The notes: generated from the sequence alone by a model not told the origin. Numbered from the stretch's first letter, positions 37,854 through 46,764 are shown. The stretch: 64,000 nt of DNA from Streptomyces collinus Tu 365 (GCF_000444875.1 NC_021985.1:6592170-6656169); one strand, 5' to 3'. A program made the numbers and translations.

Positions 37854-38771
37854 CTACCGGATGAGCGAGTTGACGTCGTTCACCGGCGCCTGGTAGCGCC
37901 GGTCGCGGGTGGTCCACACGAAGTTGCCCTGGATGAGGTCCAGCAGGACGTCCCGGGTCACGTCGTCGAACGCCCGGATGCACTCCATGTCCTCGGCCAT
38001 GTCGTCGAGGCGGTCCTGGAAGAAGCGCCGGAAGTCGGCCTCGTCGCTCATGTCGCACAGCCGGAAGCAGTTGGTGGTCTGGCCCTGGGCCTGCTCACGG
38101 TCGTAGGAGTAGAAGTCGTTGACGATGGCCAGCCCGCGCGTGGTCATGCGGGCGGCGAGGCCCGTCCTCGAGTGCTCGGTCAACTCGCGGTGGCGGTAGA
38201 TCGGGTACGACATCCGCATCCAGAAGTCCACCCCGACGTCGGTGACGCGGAAGCGGAAGTACTGCTCGGGCGAGGTGCCGCAGAGCACCTCCTTGAGCCG
38301 GGTGTCGCGGAACATGTGGTCACTGGTGACGAAGGCGCGGGCGCCCTCGTAGGCGAAGCCGGCGTCCTCGGGGGAGTAGTACCGCTCACACACCGCGCGC
38401 AGCTGCGGCAGGAAGAGGCCGAAGTCGTGCAGGGCGGCGTCCATGTCGTCCCACACGAAGGTCACGCAGTTGAGCACGCAGACGGCCTTGAAAGCCTCCC
38501 TGTCCTTGATGTGACGGGCGCTCTGGGACCAGCGCACGACATCCATGTAGGAGATCCAGCGCTTGTCCGAGACGGTCTTGCCCAGCGGGGCGACCGCGCG
38601 GTTGCAGGCGTCGATGACCTCGCGCAGCTCCGCCTCCGTCATCGCCACCTTCTGGGCCTCGTACCCGACGTGGCGGTCGAGGAGGGCGGCGAACCGGTCG
38701 GTGCTCTCCTGCCAGTAGCGGGCGGCGCCCGCGGGCGCCGTGGCGGTGGGGACGGTCAGGTCCGCGGTCAT
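37854..38771 (-). CDS. cotB2: Cyclooctat-9-en-7-ol synthase-like diterpene cyclase
   Basis: A 305-residue class I terpene cyclase very like CotB2, which folds GGPP into the 5-8-5 ring alcohol cyclooctat-9-en-7-ol. The metal motifs are DDMD (108-111) and N218/S222/E226 in NDFYSYDRE. As recalled from CotB2, its active-site residues N103, F107, F149, F185 and W186 correspond to N101, F105, F147, F183 and W184 here, a constant shift of two. Long identical runs (ELREVID, VAPLGKTVSD, KAVCVLNCVTFVWDDMD) support orthology. ATG 38771 overlaps the stop of the GGPP synthase gene as ATGA. Confidence 0.92.
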   Translation of the reverse strand: MTADLTVPTATAPAGAARYWQESTDRFAALLDRHVGYEAQKVAMTEAELREVIDACNRAVAPLGKTVSDKRWISYMDVVRWSQSARHIKDREAFKAVCVLNCVTFVWDDMDAALHDFGLFLPQLRAVCERYYSPEDAGFAYEGARAFVTSDHMFRDTRLKEVLCGTSPEQYFRFRVTDVGVDFWMRMSYPIYRHRELTEHSRTGLAARMTTRGLAIVNDFYSYDREQAQGQTTNCFRLCDMSDEADFRRFFQDRLDDMAEDMECIRAFDDVTRDVLLDLIQGNFVWTTRDRRYQAPVNDVNSLIR

Positions 38772-39835
38772 GAGTTCCTCCTGGTGGCCGTGACGGCGAG
38801 GTGCTTGAGGGCGGTCACCGCGTCGGCGGCGAAAGGAGCGGTCTCCAGGACCTCGACGGCTCGCCGGTAACGGTCGTCGATCATGTGTTCAACGGTGTCC
38901 CGGGCGCCGGTGGCCGCGAACAGCGCGCGGACCTCCTCGGCGCCCGTCTCGTCCAGGGCGGGATCGCCGATGAGCGTGCGCAGCCGGGCGCGTTGGGCCG
39001 CGTCGGCCGTGCGCAGGGCGAGCGCGACCAGCGTCGTGTTCTTGCCGGCCCGCAGGTCGTCCAGACGGGACTTGCCGGTGTCGCGGACGTCGCCGTACAC
39101 CCCCAGCAGGTCGTCGCGGAGCTGGAAGGCCTCGCCGAGGGGCAGGGCGAACGCCGTGCACGCGGCGAGGGCCGCGGCGTCGGCTCCCGCGAGGGCGGCG
39201 CCGATGTGCAGGGGGCGCTCGACGGTGTACTTGGCGGTCTTGTACCGGTTGACGGTCAGGGTGGCCTCGACGTCGTCGGTCGGCTCGCCGGTGGCGTGGA
39301 GGTCCAGGTACTGGCCGAGCATCACCTCGGTGCGCATCTCGGAGACGAGCGGCAGCACCGCGGCCGACTGCGCGGGGGTCAGGCCGGCCGTGTGCAGCAG
39401 CTGGTCCGACCAGGTGAAGGCGAGGTCCCCCAGCAGCACCGCGGCGCCCAGCCCGAACCGCTCCGTACGGCCGTCGCCGGCCTTTCCGGCCAGTACCCGG
39501 TGGATGGTGGGACGGCCGCGCCGGGTGTCACTGTCATCCATGATGTCGTCGTGGATGAGGGCGAACGCGTGAAACATCTCCAGGGAGGCGGCCACGCGCA
39601 GGACCGCCTCCGGAACGGTTTCCCCGCCGACCGCCCGCCAGCCCAGGACGGTCAGTATCGGGCGAATCCTCTTGCCGCCCACCATGAATTCTTCGAGTAG
39701 TTTCACGAGCCGGGTCATCCGGGGATCGCCGGAGAATTCCATCCGGTTCTCCAGGAAATCCATGAGAACACTGTCGACGGAGTTCTTCGTGAAACTTTGG
39801 TCGAGTATCCCGGGAGATATGATCTGGGTGCTCAT
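38768..39835 (-). CDS. cotB1: Geranylgeranyl diphosphate synthase
   Basis: A trans-polyprenyl synthase of about 355 residues from ATG 39835 (MSTQIISPGI); ATG 39850 is an alternative, and neither has a good ribosome site. First Asp-rich motif: LIHDDIMDDSDTRRG. Second: QLRDDLLGVYGD, the form usual in Streptomyces GGPP synthases. GGKRIRPILTVLGW and NRYKTAKYTVERPL are further family blocks. Translational coupling to the CotB2-like cyclase indicates it supplies GGPP to that enzyme. The first ~15 residues are lower in GC than the rest. It is the first gene of the four-gene cluster. Confidence 0.9.
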   Translation of the reverse strand: MSTQIISPGILDQSFTKNSVDSVLMDFLENRMEFSGDPRMTRLVKLLEEFMVGGKRIRPILTVLGWRAVGGETVPEAVLRVAASLEMFHAFALIHDDIMDDSDTRRGRPTIHRVLAGKAGDGRTERFGLGAAVLLGDLAFTWSDQLLHTAGLTPAQSAAVLPLVSEMRTEVMLGQYLDLHATGEPTDDVEATLTVNRYKTAKYTVERPLHIGAALAGADAAALAACTAFALPLGEAFQLRDDLLGVYGDVRDTGKSRLDDLRAGKNTTLVALALRTADAAQRARLRTLIGDPALDETGAEEVRALFAATGARDTVEHMIDDRYRRAVEVLETAPFAADAVTALKHLAVTATRRNS

Positions 39836-39889
39836 ATTTCTGTGCTTCATCTCCACAAGTCGAAGCAGTGGAACCGGCACAGCCGTGCG

Positions 39890-39953
39890 GACGTACGGAA
39901 AAGACGTACGGATACGCGGACGCGTCGTACGTGCGCGCTTACGGGCGCGTACG
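39890..39953. promoter_or_regulatory. Four CGTACG palindromes upstream of cotB1
   Basis: CGTACG occurs at 39892, 39905, 39926 and 39948. The first two lie in exact 10-bp direct repeats GACGTACGGA, 13 bases apart. The block is 55-120 bases upstream of the cotB1 start, where a regulator would bind. No cluster-linked regulator gene is present. Confidence 0.45.
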
Positions 39954-40034
39954 GACGGACAAGTGTGGACACGGCCGGGCACTGCGGAATTCCGCCGGGC
40001 TGTGCGGCGCGGCGGACGGGAGGCCGGGCCGGCG

Positions 40035-40310
40035 TCAGGAGAGGGGATCGATGCGGAGTTCGCCGAGCCCGTGGATGTCGGCCTGCGGACGCCGCACGAC
40101 GTCCTCGCCACTCGGTCTGATGCCGCGGCGACGTGGCAGTTCGGTGAAGACCAGCTGGTCCTGCGCCTTCGCCGGCAGGGCGCCGACGCGGTCACGGGAG
40201 CCGCCGCCGAAGGACAGCGGGCGCGCGTCAGGACGGCGCGGGGCGCGGCGGTCGGGGGCTTCGCGCAGGGCGCACAGCAGCTCGGGATCGGCGAATGTCG
40301 TTCTGCGGAT
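40035..40310 (-). pseudogene. Decayed cytochrome P450 C-terminus
   Basis: Minus-strand sequence reads as the last ~90 residues of a bacterial P450: FADPELL, PDARPLSFGGG, then AKAQDQLVFTEL, and the ending VVRRPQADIHGLGELRIDPLS. The haem Cys loop reads GGGSRDRVGA, so the axial Cys is lost, and the sequence upstream is out of frame with no start. It differs from the two intact P450s of the cluster and looks like a CYP105/107-type remnant. It marks past gene loss at the border of the diterpene cluster. Confidence 0.6.
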
Positions 40311-40713
40311 CCGTGCGCCGCTTCTCCAGATGTCCGGCGAGGTGGGCGCCGAACTGCCCGGTCGCGTCATCCACGATCCGGTGACACCGTCTAATCCGTG
40401 ATGGCGCAATGATTTGCCGCCCGTTGGTTCCATGCCTGTCTCCCCCATGAAAATCGGCAGGCGGGGCCGCAGGCCACACTCACGGCCTTGGACCCGCTGG
40501 TCGAATACTAGGCACAGTGCGGCGGCACATGACAAGGCCTGCCGGCCTGGACAAGGCCCTCAACTCGCTCTCGGTGTCGAGTGGTTGGCTCAGACACCGA
40601 TCAGGCCTACGGGGGGAGGACACGGTGCGGCGCACTGTTTTCCAGGATGAGGGAGGCGGCCGCGTGACTTTTGTCTCAGGCTGCCGGAAGAGAGCATCCT
40701 CGGTTTCCAGGCG
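40311..40713. other. Intergenic region of about 400 bp
   Basis: Lies between the P450 remnant and the stop of the sirohydrochlorin chelatase gene. GC is lower and open frames are short in both directions with no recognisable protein. Some of it may be further decayed sequence of the remnant. No clear terminator hairpin was found. Confidence 0.4.
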
Positions 40714-41454
40714 TCACGCCCCGAGGGCCGCCCGTGCCGGCAGGGCCGCCGTGTCGTAGCGCTCCAGCAGGACGCGTGCCACCTCGGGCGCCGGGCCGAG
40801 CACGTCGGCCAGGACGTCCGCCTCCTGTGCGCCGCGGGCGATGCGGTCCGGGAGGAAACCGGGGGCCAGGACGTACGGGGCGACCGCGACGCGCTCGCAG
40901 CCGAGGCCGCGCAGTTCCCGCACCGCGTCCTCGGTGCGGGGAAGGGATGCGGAGGCGAACGCGGGCCGCACGGCGCACCAACCGGTGTGCCGCCACTCCC
41001 GCGCGATGTCTGCGATCACCGCGATCGCCTCCGGGTCGGAGGACCCCGCCGAGGCCAGCACGACCCCGGTCGAGGACTTGTCGGCGGGCGTCAGGCCCGC
41101 CTCGTACAGCCGGCGCTCCAGCGCCGACAGCAGCAGCGGCGACGGGCCGAGCACCTCGGCCTGGCGGATCCGCAGCCGCGCCGGGGCGTCCCGCAGCACC
41201 GCCGGGATGTCCGCCTTGGCGTGGAAGGCGCGGGTCAGCAGCAGGGGCAGCGCCACGACGTCCCGTACGCCCTCCGCCGCCAGCGACTCCAGCACGCCCT
41301 GCACGGAGGGGACGTTGAAGTCGAGGAAGCCGGTCTCCACACGCAGCCCGGGCCGCAGCGCCCGTACCCGCCGCACCAGGGCGTGCACCGTCGCGGCGTG
41401 CCGCGGGTCGCGGCTGCCGTGGGCGATGACGAGGAGGACCGGCCGGTGGCGCAT
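40714..41454 (-). CDS. Sirohydrochlorin chelatase (CbiX/SirB type)
   Basis: A 246-residue two-lobed chelatase. N-terminal lobe: LLVIAHGSRDPRHAATV with the metal-handling His. Second half: FHAKADIP, typical of CbiX/SirB, and VLASAGSSDPEA, the C-terminal lobe counterpart of the first motif without its His. It inserts iron into sirohydrochlorin to give sirohaem, the cofactor of the sulfite reductase at the head of the same operon; cobalt insertion for B12 cannot be excluded by sequence alone. It is the last gene of the cys/ssu operon, 6 bases after ssuC. Confidence 0.88.
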   Translation of the reverse strand: MRHRPVLLVIAHGSRDPRHAATVHALVRRVRALRPGLRVETGFLDFNVPSVQGVLESLAAEGVRDVVALPLLLTRAFHAKADIPAVLRDAPARLRIRQAEVLGPSPLLLSALERRLYEAGLTPADKSSTGVVLASAGSSDPEAIAVIADIAREWRHTGWCAVRPAFASASLPRTEDAVRELRGLGCERVAVAPYVLAPGFLPDRIARGAQEADVLADVLGPAPEVARVLLERYDTAALPARAALGA

Positions 41455-41460
41455 GCGGGA

Positions 41461-42345
41461 TCAGCCCTTCACCAGCAGGCCGCGGCTGCGCAGCACCCAC
41501 CGCTCCAGCGGGCTGAAGATGAGCAGGTCGATGGCGATGCCGACGAACAGGATCAGGAAGATCGCCTCGAACACCATGGCCATCGAGCTGGCGTTGCGGC
41601 CGTTCTCCAGCAGCGCGCCGAGGCCGATGCCCAGGTCGGGGGAGGAGGCGATGATCTCCGCCGCCATCAGGGACCGCCAGGAGAACGCCCAGCCCTGCTT
41701 GAGTCCCGCGAGATAGCCGGGCAGCGCGGCGGGCAGCACGATGTGCCAGGCACCCCGCACACCGGTCGCGCCCATGGTGCGGCCGGCCCGCAGGAACAGC
41801 GGCGGCACCTGGTCGATGCCGGAGACCAGCCCGTTGGCGATGGACGGGACGGCGCCGAGCAGGATCACCGCGTACATCATCGAGTTGTCCAGGCCCAGCC
41901 AGATCACCGCGGGCGGCACCCACGCCACCGACGGCAGCGACTGCAGACCGGACAGCACCGGGCCGATGGCCGCCCGCACGAACTTCACCCGCGCCACGAG
42001 CAGCCCCAGCGGGGTGCCGATGGCCAGGGCGAACAGGAAGCCGAGCAGACCGCGCGAGACGCTGGTCCAGATGTAGCCGAGCAGCTTGCCTTCCAGCCAG
42101 GCTTGCTTGAACTCACCGCCCACGTCGGCGGGGGAGGGCAGCGTGGTCGGGTCGTCGACGACCTTGAACGTGATCAGCGCCTGCCACACCACCAGCACCA
42201 CGGCGGTGGCGACGAGCGGCGGCAGGATCTTGCCGGTGAAGGTCTGCCGGAACGGGGTGCGGCCCGGCGCGGCGCTCTCCAGGGCGTCGAGACCGGCCTC
42301 GACGCTCCCCGCGTCCGTTGCGGTCTTCGTCTCAGTGCTGGCCAT
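41461..42345 (-). CDS. ssuC: Sulfonate/nitrate-type ABC transporter permease
   Basis: A 294-residue permease with about six membrane helices, starting at ATG 42345 (MASTETKTATDAG) inside the ssuB end (14-base overlap). The EAA-like loop reads AGRTMGATGVRGAWHIVLPAALPG, the cytoplasmic contact with the ATPase. The family SsuC/TauC/NrtB carries alkanesulfonates, taurine or nitrate. The cys operon context favours a sulfur compound. It works with the neighbouring SsuB and SsuA. Confidence 0.9.
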   Translation of the reverse strand: MASTETKTATDAGSVEAGLDALESAAPGRTPFRQTFTGKILPPLVATAVVLVVWQALITFKVVDDPTTLPSPADVGGEFKQAWLEGKLLGYIWTSVSRGLLGFLFALAIGTPLGLLVARVKFVRAAIGPVLSGLQSLPSVAWVPPAVIWLGLDNSMMYAVILLGAVPSIANGLVSGIDQVPPLFLRAGRTMGATGVRGAWHIVLPAALPGYLAGLKQGWAFSWRSLMAAEIIASSPDLGIGLGALLENGRNASSMAMVFEAIFLILFVGIAIDLLIFSPLERWVLRSRGLLVKG

Positions 42346-43117
42346 GACGGCGGATCTCCCCACGCAGGACTTCGGTGATCTCCAGGGACAGTTCGGCGAC
42401 CGGGGCGTCCTCGATGCGCCGCGGCTGGGGGATGTCCACCCGCCACTCGCGGGCTATCCGGCCCGGGCGGGACGACAGCAGCACGACCCGCTGCGCGAGC
42501 CGCACCGCCTCGCGCACGTTGTGCGTGACGAAGAGGACGGACAGGCCCGTCTCCTCCCAGATCCGGGTCAGTTCGTCGTGCAGCAGGTCGCGGGTGATCG
42601 CGTCCAGCGCCGCGAACGGCTCGTCCATCAGCAGCAGCCTGCTGTCCTGGGCGAGCGCGCGGGCCATCGCCACGCGCTGGCGCATCCCGCCGGACAGTTC
42701 GTGCACCCGCTTGCCGTACGAGCCCTTCAGCCGCACGAGTTCGAGCAGCTCCTCGGCGCGGCCGCGCCGCTCCTGCTTGGGAACGCCGCCCAGCCTGAGG
42801 GCGAGTTCGATGTTCTTGCCCGCGGTCAGCCACGGGAAGAGCGCGTGCTCCTGGAACATCAGGGCGGGCCGCCCGTGGGTGGTGATGCCGCCCGCGGAGG
42901 GCTGGTCGAGCCCCGCCACCAGGTTCAGCAGGGTCGACTTGCCGCAGCCCGAGGCCCCCAGCAGGGTGACGAACTCGCCCGGTGCGACATCCAGGGTGAT
43001 GTCGTCGAGGACGAGCTGCTGCCCTGCGGGCCCGGGGAAGGACTTCGAGACGTGCTCGATGCGTGCGGCGTGGTCGACCGCGTCGACGTCATCGGCCTTG
43101 GCGAGCGCGGTTGCCAT
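42332..43117 (-). CDS. ssuB: Sulfonate ABC transporter ATPase
   Basis: A 261-residue ABC ATPase. ATG 43117 has a near-perfect AGGAGGT 8 bases upstream. Walker A GASGCGKSTL, Q-loop MFQEHALFPW, signature LSGGMRQRVAMARAL, Walker B LLLMDEPFAALD and switch His VTHNVREA. It is of the SsuB/TauB/NrtD group (FxxLDAxTR). It energises uptake by the SsuC permease. Confidence 0.93.
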   Translation of the reverse strand: MATALAKADDVDAVDHAARIEHVSKSFPGPAGQQLVLDDITLDVAPGEFVTLLGASGCGKSTLLNLVAGLDQPSAGGITTHGRPALMFQEHALFPWLTAGKNIELALRLGGVPKQERRGRAEELLELVRLKGSYGKRVHELSGGMRQRVAMARALAQDSRLLLMDEPFAALDAITRDLLHDELTRIWEETGLSVLFVTHNVREAVRLAQRVVLLSSRPGRIAREWRVDIPQPRRIEDAPVAELSLEITEVLRGEIRRHGQH

Positions 43118-43151
43118 GATCGTCACCTCCTGGGAACTGTCGGATCCGGGA

Positions 43152-44264
43152 CTACTTGACGCCGAGGCCGGCGTCGCTGACGGGGGGCTGACCCGCGGCC
43201 GCGAGGACCTTGTTCAGCGGGGTGAGGTCGTAGATGCCGGTGAGCTTCGGGTGGTCCAGCAGCCCCGCCTCGACCGCGTGCCGGGCCTCCGTGCGGAGCG
43301 TGGCGGCGAGCGGGTCGTCGGTGACCCGGATGGACTTCCACGCCGGGTCGAGGACGTCGGCCGGCAGTTCCTTGCCGGAGTCGATGCCGAGCCGCTTGTT
43401 CGCCGCGGCCTTCGCGGCCTCCGGGTGCGCGTCGATCCACCGGTTCGTCTCGACGGAGGCCCTCAGGACCGCCTCGACGGCCCTGGGGTGCTGCCGGAGG
43501 AACTTCTGCGACACGACGATGTTCGTGATCACGAACTTCTTGTCCGGCCACAGCGCCGACTCGTCCAGCAGCACCTTGCCGCCCTCGGCGACCAGCTTGG
43601 ACGCGGTCGGCTCGGGCACCCAGGCGCCGTCCACGGAGCCCGACCTGAAGGCGTCCGGGGTCACCTTGTTGTCGGTCCTGACCACCGACACGTCGCCCTT
43701 GCCGCTCTCCGCGTCGACCTTCCAGCCCTGTCCGGCCGCCCAGTTGAGGAAGGCCACGTCCTGGGTGTTGCCGAGCTGGGGAGTGGCGATCCGCTTGCCC
43801 TTGACGTCCTTCAGCGACCTGATCTTCTTCGGGTCCACCACCAGCTTCACCCCGCCGGACGCCGAACCGCCGATGATGCGCAGGTTCTTGCCGCCGGACT
43901 TGGTGTAGCCGTTGATCGCCGGGGAGGGGCCGATCCAGCCGATGTCGACGGAGCCGGAGTTGAGGGCCTCGATCTCGGAGGGGCCGGCGTTGAAGACCTG
44001 GTAGGCGGCCCGCGTCGCGCCCAGCTCCTTCTGGAAGAAGCCCTTCTGGTTGCCGACCAGCGCCGTCGCGTGGGTGAGGTTGCCGAAGTAGCCGATCTTC
44101 ACGGAGTCGAGTCCGTCGATCTTCTCGGCGCCGGCGGCGATCCGGGTGTTCGCCGAGTCGTCCGCGGCCTTCGAGCCGTAGCCGCAGGCGGCCAGGGTCA
44201 GCAGGGGGAGCGCGGCCATCAGGGCCGCGCCGCGGCGCAGGAGCGTCGAGGTGGTGGCAGGCAC
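43152..44264 (-). CDS. ssuA: Sulfonate-binding lipoprotein of ABC transporter
   Basis: A 370-residue substrate-binding protein from GTG 44264, with AGAGGA upstream. It has a lipoprotein signal: basic LLRRG, a hydrophobic core, and lipobox LTLAAC with the acylated Cys near residue 27. The mature part has the NMT1/SsuA fold: VKIGYFGNLTHATAL, LNSGSVDIGWIGPSPAING, GKRIATPQLGNTQDVA and SVDGAWVPEPTA. Ligand choice among sulfonates or sulfate esters is not readable. About 220 bases separate it from cysN, and it continues the same operon. Confidence 0.9.
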   Translation of the reverse strand: MPATTSTLLRRGAALMAALPLLTLAACGYGSKAADDSANTRIAAGAEKIDGLDSVKIGYFGNLTHATALVGNQKGFFQKELGATRAAYQVFNAGPSEIEALNSGSVDIGWIGPSPAINGYTKSGGKNLRIIGGSASGGVKLVVDPKKIRSLKDVKGKRIATPQLGNTQDVAFLNWAAGQGWKVDAESGKGDVSVVRTDNKVTPDAFRSGSVDGAWVPEPTASKLVAEGGKVLLDESALWPDKKFVITNIVVSQKFLRQHPRAVEAVLRASVETNRWIDAHPEAAKAAANKRLGIDSGKELPADVLDPAWKSIRVTDDPLAATLRTEARHAVEAGLLDHPKLTGIYDLTPLNKVLAAAGQPPVSDAGLGVK

Positions 44265-44485
44265 GGGAGGTGTTCCTCTCGGAGGCCCGGCGGTCACGGA
44301 CCCTCAGGTCGTGGCCGGGAGGTCGGCAGGTCTTCGCTTGTGGTGCGGAGGGAGGGCGCGCCGGCAGTGCGCGTACGTCACCGCGCACATCGCGCCACCC
44401 CGCCCTGCCCGCTGCCGAGGGCGCCGCTGCCGACGCGGCCGCCCTCCTTCGCGAACAGCGAGTAGAAATCGCCGGTGTCCATGGG

Positions 44486-45820
44486 TCAGAAGTCCCAGCC
44501 GTCGTCTTCGGCGGCGTCCTTGACCGGCTCGGGTGACGCGAACGACTCCCCGACCATGCCCGCCGTGAGCGTGGTGCCGTCGCTGGGGTCGATCAGGATG
44601 AAGGAGCCCGTGCGGCGCGAGTCGGCGTAGGCGTCGACGGGCAGCGGCTCGGCGGTGCGGATCTTCACCCGGCCGATGTCGTTGGCGGCGAGCCGGCCCG
44701 GGTGCGGGTGCAGCGACAGGTCGTCGAGCGTGAGCCGGGACGGGATGTCCTTGACGATCGCCTTGACCGTGCGGGTGCCGTGCTTGAGCAGCACCCGGTG
44801 GCCGACGGTCAGCGGCTGGTCGGCGACGTGGCAGACGGTCGCCTCCACGTCCTGGGTGGTGGGCGGCGCGTCCTTGGTCGGCACGATCAGGTCGCCGCGC
44901 GAGACGTCGATGTCGTCCTCCAGCAGGACCGTCACCGACTGCGTCGTCCACGCCGTGTCGACCGGCTCGCCGAGCAGGTCGATGCCGGAGATCCGGGTGG
45001 TACGCCCGGACGGCAGTACCGTCACCGCCTCGCCGACGCGGAAGGTGCCGGCCGCGATCTGGCCCGCGTAGCCCCGGTAGTCGGGGTGGTCGGCGGTCTG
45101 CGGCCGGATCACGAACTGCACGGGCAGCCGGGCGTGGCAGTGCGCCAGGTCGTGGCTGACCGGGACGGTCTCCAGGTGCTCCAGCACGGTCGGGCCGCCG
45201 TACCAGTCCATGTTCGCGGACGGCTCCACCACGTTGTCGCCCGCGAGCGCCGAGATCGGGATCGCGGTGACCTCGGGGACGCCCAGTTCGGTCGCGTACG
45301 CCGTGAACTCCTCGGCGATCGCGGCGAACACCGGCTCCTCGTACGCGACCAGGTCCATCTTGTTGACGGCGAGGACCACGTGCGGCACCCGCAGCAGCGC
45401 GGCGATGGCCGCGTGCCGCCGGGTCTGCTCGACCACGCCGTTGCGGGCGTCGACGAGGATCACGGTCAGCTCGGCCGTGGAGGCACCGGTCACCATGTTG
45501 CGGGTGTACTGCACATGGCCGGGCGTGTCGGCGAGGATGAACCGGCGCCGCGGCGTGGCGAAGTAGCGGTAGGCCACGTCGATGGTGATGCCCTGCTCCC
45601 GCTCGGCGCGCAGGCCGTCGGTGAGCAGCGCGAGGTCGGGGCCCTCCTGGCCCCGGCTCGCCGACGCCCGCTCCACGGCCTCCAGTTGGTCGGTGAGGAC
45701 CGACTTGGAGTCGTGCAGCAGCCGTCCGACGAGCGTGGACTTGCCGTCGTCGACGGAGCCGGCGGTGGCGAACCGCAGCAGCGTGGTGGCCGGGAGCGCC
45801 TCGGTCGTGGTCGTGCTCAT
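44486..45820 (-). CDS. cysN: Sulfate adenylyltransferase large subunit (GTPase)
   Basis: A 444-residue EF-Tu-like GTPase that drives APS formation by CysD. G1 GSVDDGKSTLVGRLL, G2 GITIDVAYRYF, G3 DTPGHVQYTRNM, G4 NKMD. The following beta-barrel domains (GTFRVGEAVTVLPSGRTTRI) are like those of EF-Tu. No APS kinase domain is fused; cysC is separate. It starts at 45820 just after cysD and ends before ssuA. A 34-codon ORF begins 3 bases after its stop (44482 down to 44378) but has no other support. Confidence 0.95.
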   Translation of the reverse strand: MSTTTTEALPATTLLRFATAGSVDDGKSTLVGRLLHDSKSVLTDQLEAVERASASRGQEGPDLALLTDGLRAEREQGITIDVAYRYFATPRRRFILADTPGHVQYTRNMVTGASTAELTVILVDARNGVVEQTRRHAAIAALLRVPHVVLAVNKMDLVAYEEPVFAAIAEEFTAYATELGVPEVTAIPISALAGDNVVEPSANMDWYGGPTVLEHLETVPVSHDLAHCHARLPVQFVIRPQTADHPDYRGYAGQIAAGTFRVGEAVTVLPSGRTTRISGIDLLGEPVDTAWTTQSVTVLLEDDIDVSRGDLIVPTKDAPPTTQDVEATVCHVADQPLTVGHRVLLKHGTRTVKAIVKDIPSRLTLDDLSLHPHPGRLAANDIGRVKIRTAEPLPVDAYADSRRTGSFILIDPSDGTTLTAGMVGESFASPEPVKDAAEDDGWDF

Positions 45821-45822
45821 GC

Positions 45823-46764
45823 TTAGAAGTACCCCTCGCGCTTGCGGTCTTCCATCGCGGCCTCGGAGAGCTTGTCGTCGGCACGCGTGGCGCCGCGCTC
45901 GGTGAGCCGGGAGGCGGCGATCTCGGCGATGACGGCGTCCAGCGTGGTCGCGTCGGAGTCGACGGCGCCGGTGCAGGACATGTCACCGACCGTCCGGTAG
46001 CGGACCAGGCGCCGTTCGACGGTCTCGCCGTCCTTCGGGCCGCCCCACTCGCCGGCCGTCAGCCACATGCCGCCGCGCGCGAACACGTCGCGCTCGTGCG
46101 CGAAGTAGATCTGCGGCAGCTCGATGCCCTCGCGGGCGATGTACTGCCAGACGTCCAGCTCGGTCCAGTTGGACAGCGGGAAGACCCGGACGTGCTCGCC
46201 GGGGGCGTGCCGGCCGTTGTACAGGTTCCACAGCTCGGGCCGCTGGCGGCGCGGGTCCCACTGGGAGAACTCGTCCCGCAGCGAGAACACCCGCTCCTTG
46301 GCCCGGGCCTTCTCCTCGTCGCGCCGTCCGCCGCCGAACACGGCGTCGAACTTCCCGCTCTGGATCTTCTCGGTCAGCGGCAGCGTCTGCAGCGGGTTAC
46401 GGGTCCCGTCGGGCCGCTCCTTGAGCACACCCCGGTCGATGTAGTCCTGTACGGAGGCCACATGGAGGCGCAGCCCATGGGCGTCGACCACACGGTCCCG
46501 GTACTCCAGCACCTCGGGGAAGTTGTGTCCGGTGTCCACGTGGAGCAGCGAGAAGGGGATCGCCGCGGGGGCGAACGCCTTCAGCGCGAGGTGCAGCATG
46601 AGGATGGAGTCCTTGCCGCCGGAGAACAGGATCACCGGGTTCTCGAACTCGCCCGCCACCTCGCGGAAGATGTGCACCGCCTCGGACTCCAGCGCGTCCA
46701 GGTGGGAGAGGGCGTACGGGCCGGCCGTCCCCTCGCCGGTCGCGGTCTTGGCGACGGTCGTCAT
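45823..46764 (-). CDS. cysD: Sulfate adenylyltransferase small subunit
   Basis: A 313-residue N-type ATP pyrophosphatase that forms adenosine 5'-phosphosulfate from sulfate and ATP. PP-loop FSGGKDSILMLHLA, then LLHVDTGHNFPEVLEYRD, FGGGRRDEEKARAKER and the end EDRKREGYF are diagnostic. ATG 46764 overlaps the cysC stop as ATGA. It forms the sulfurylase heterodimer with CysN, whose gene follows directly. Confidence 0.96.
   Translation of the reverse strand: MTTVAKTATGEGTAGPYALSHLDALESEAVHIFREVAGEFENPVILFSGGKDSILMLHLALKAFAPAAIPFSLLHVDTGHNFPEVLEYRDRVVDAHGLRLHVASVQDYIDRGVLKERPDGTRNPLQTLPLTEKIQSGKFDAVFGGGRRDEEKARAKERVFSLRDEFSQWDPRRQRPELWNLYNGRHAPGEHVRVFPLSNWTELDVWQYIAREGIELPQIYFAHERDVFARGGMWLTAGEWGGPKDGETVERRLVRYRTVGDMSCTGAVDSDATTLDAVIAEIAASRLTERGATRADDKLSEAAMEDRKREGYF

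Noticed and set aside
39851..40195. 115-residue N-terminal extension of the GGPP synthase
   Set aside because: It is Arg/Ser/Thr-rich, has no homology, and overlaps the CGTACG repeats and the P450 remnant.
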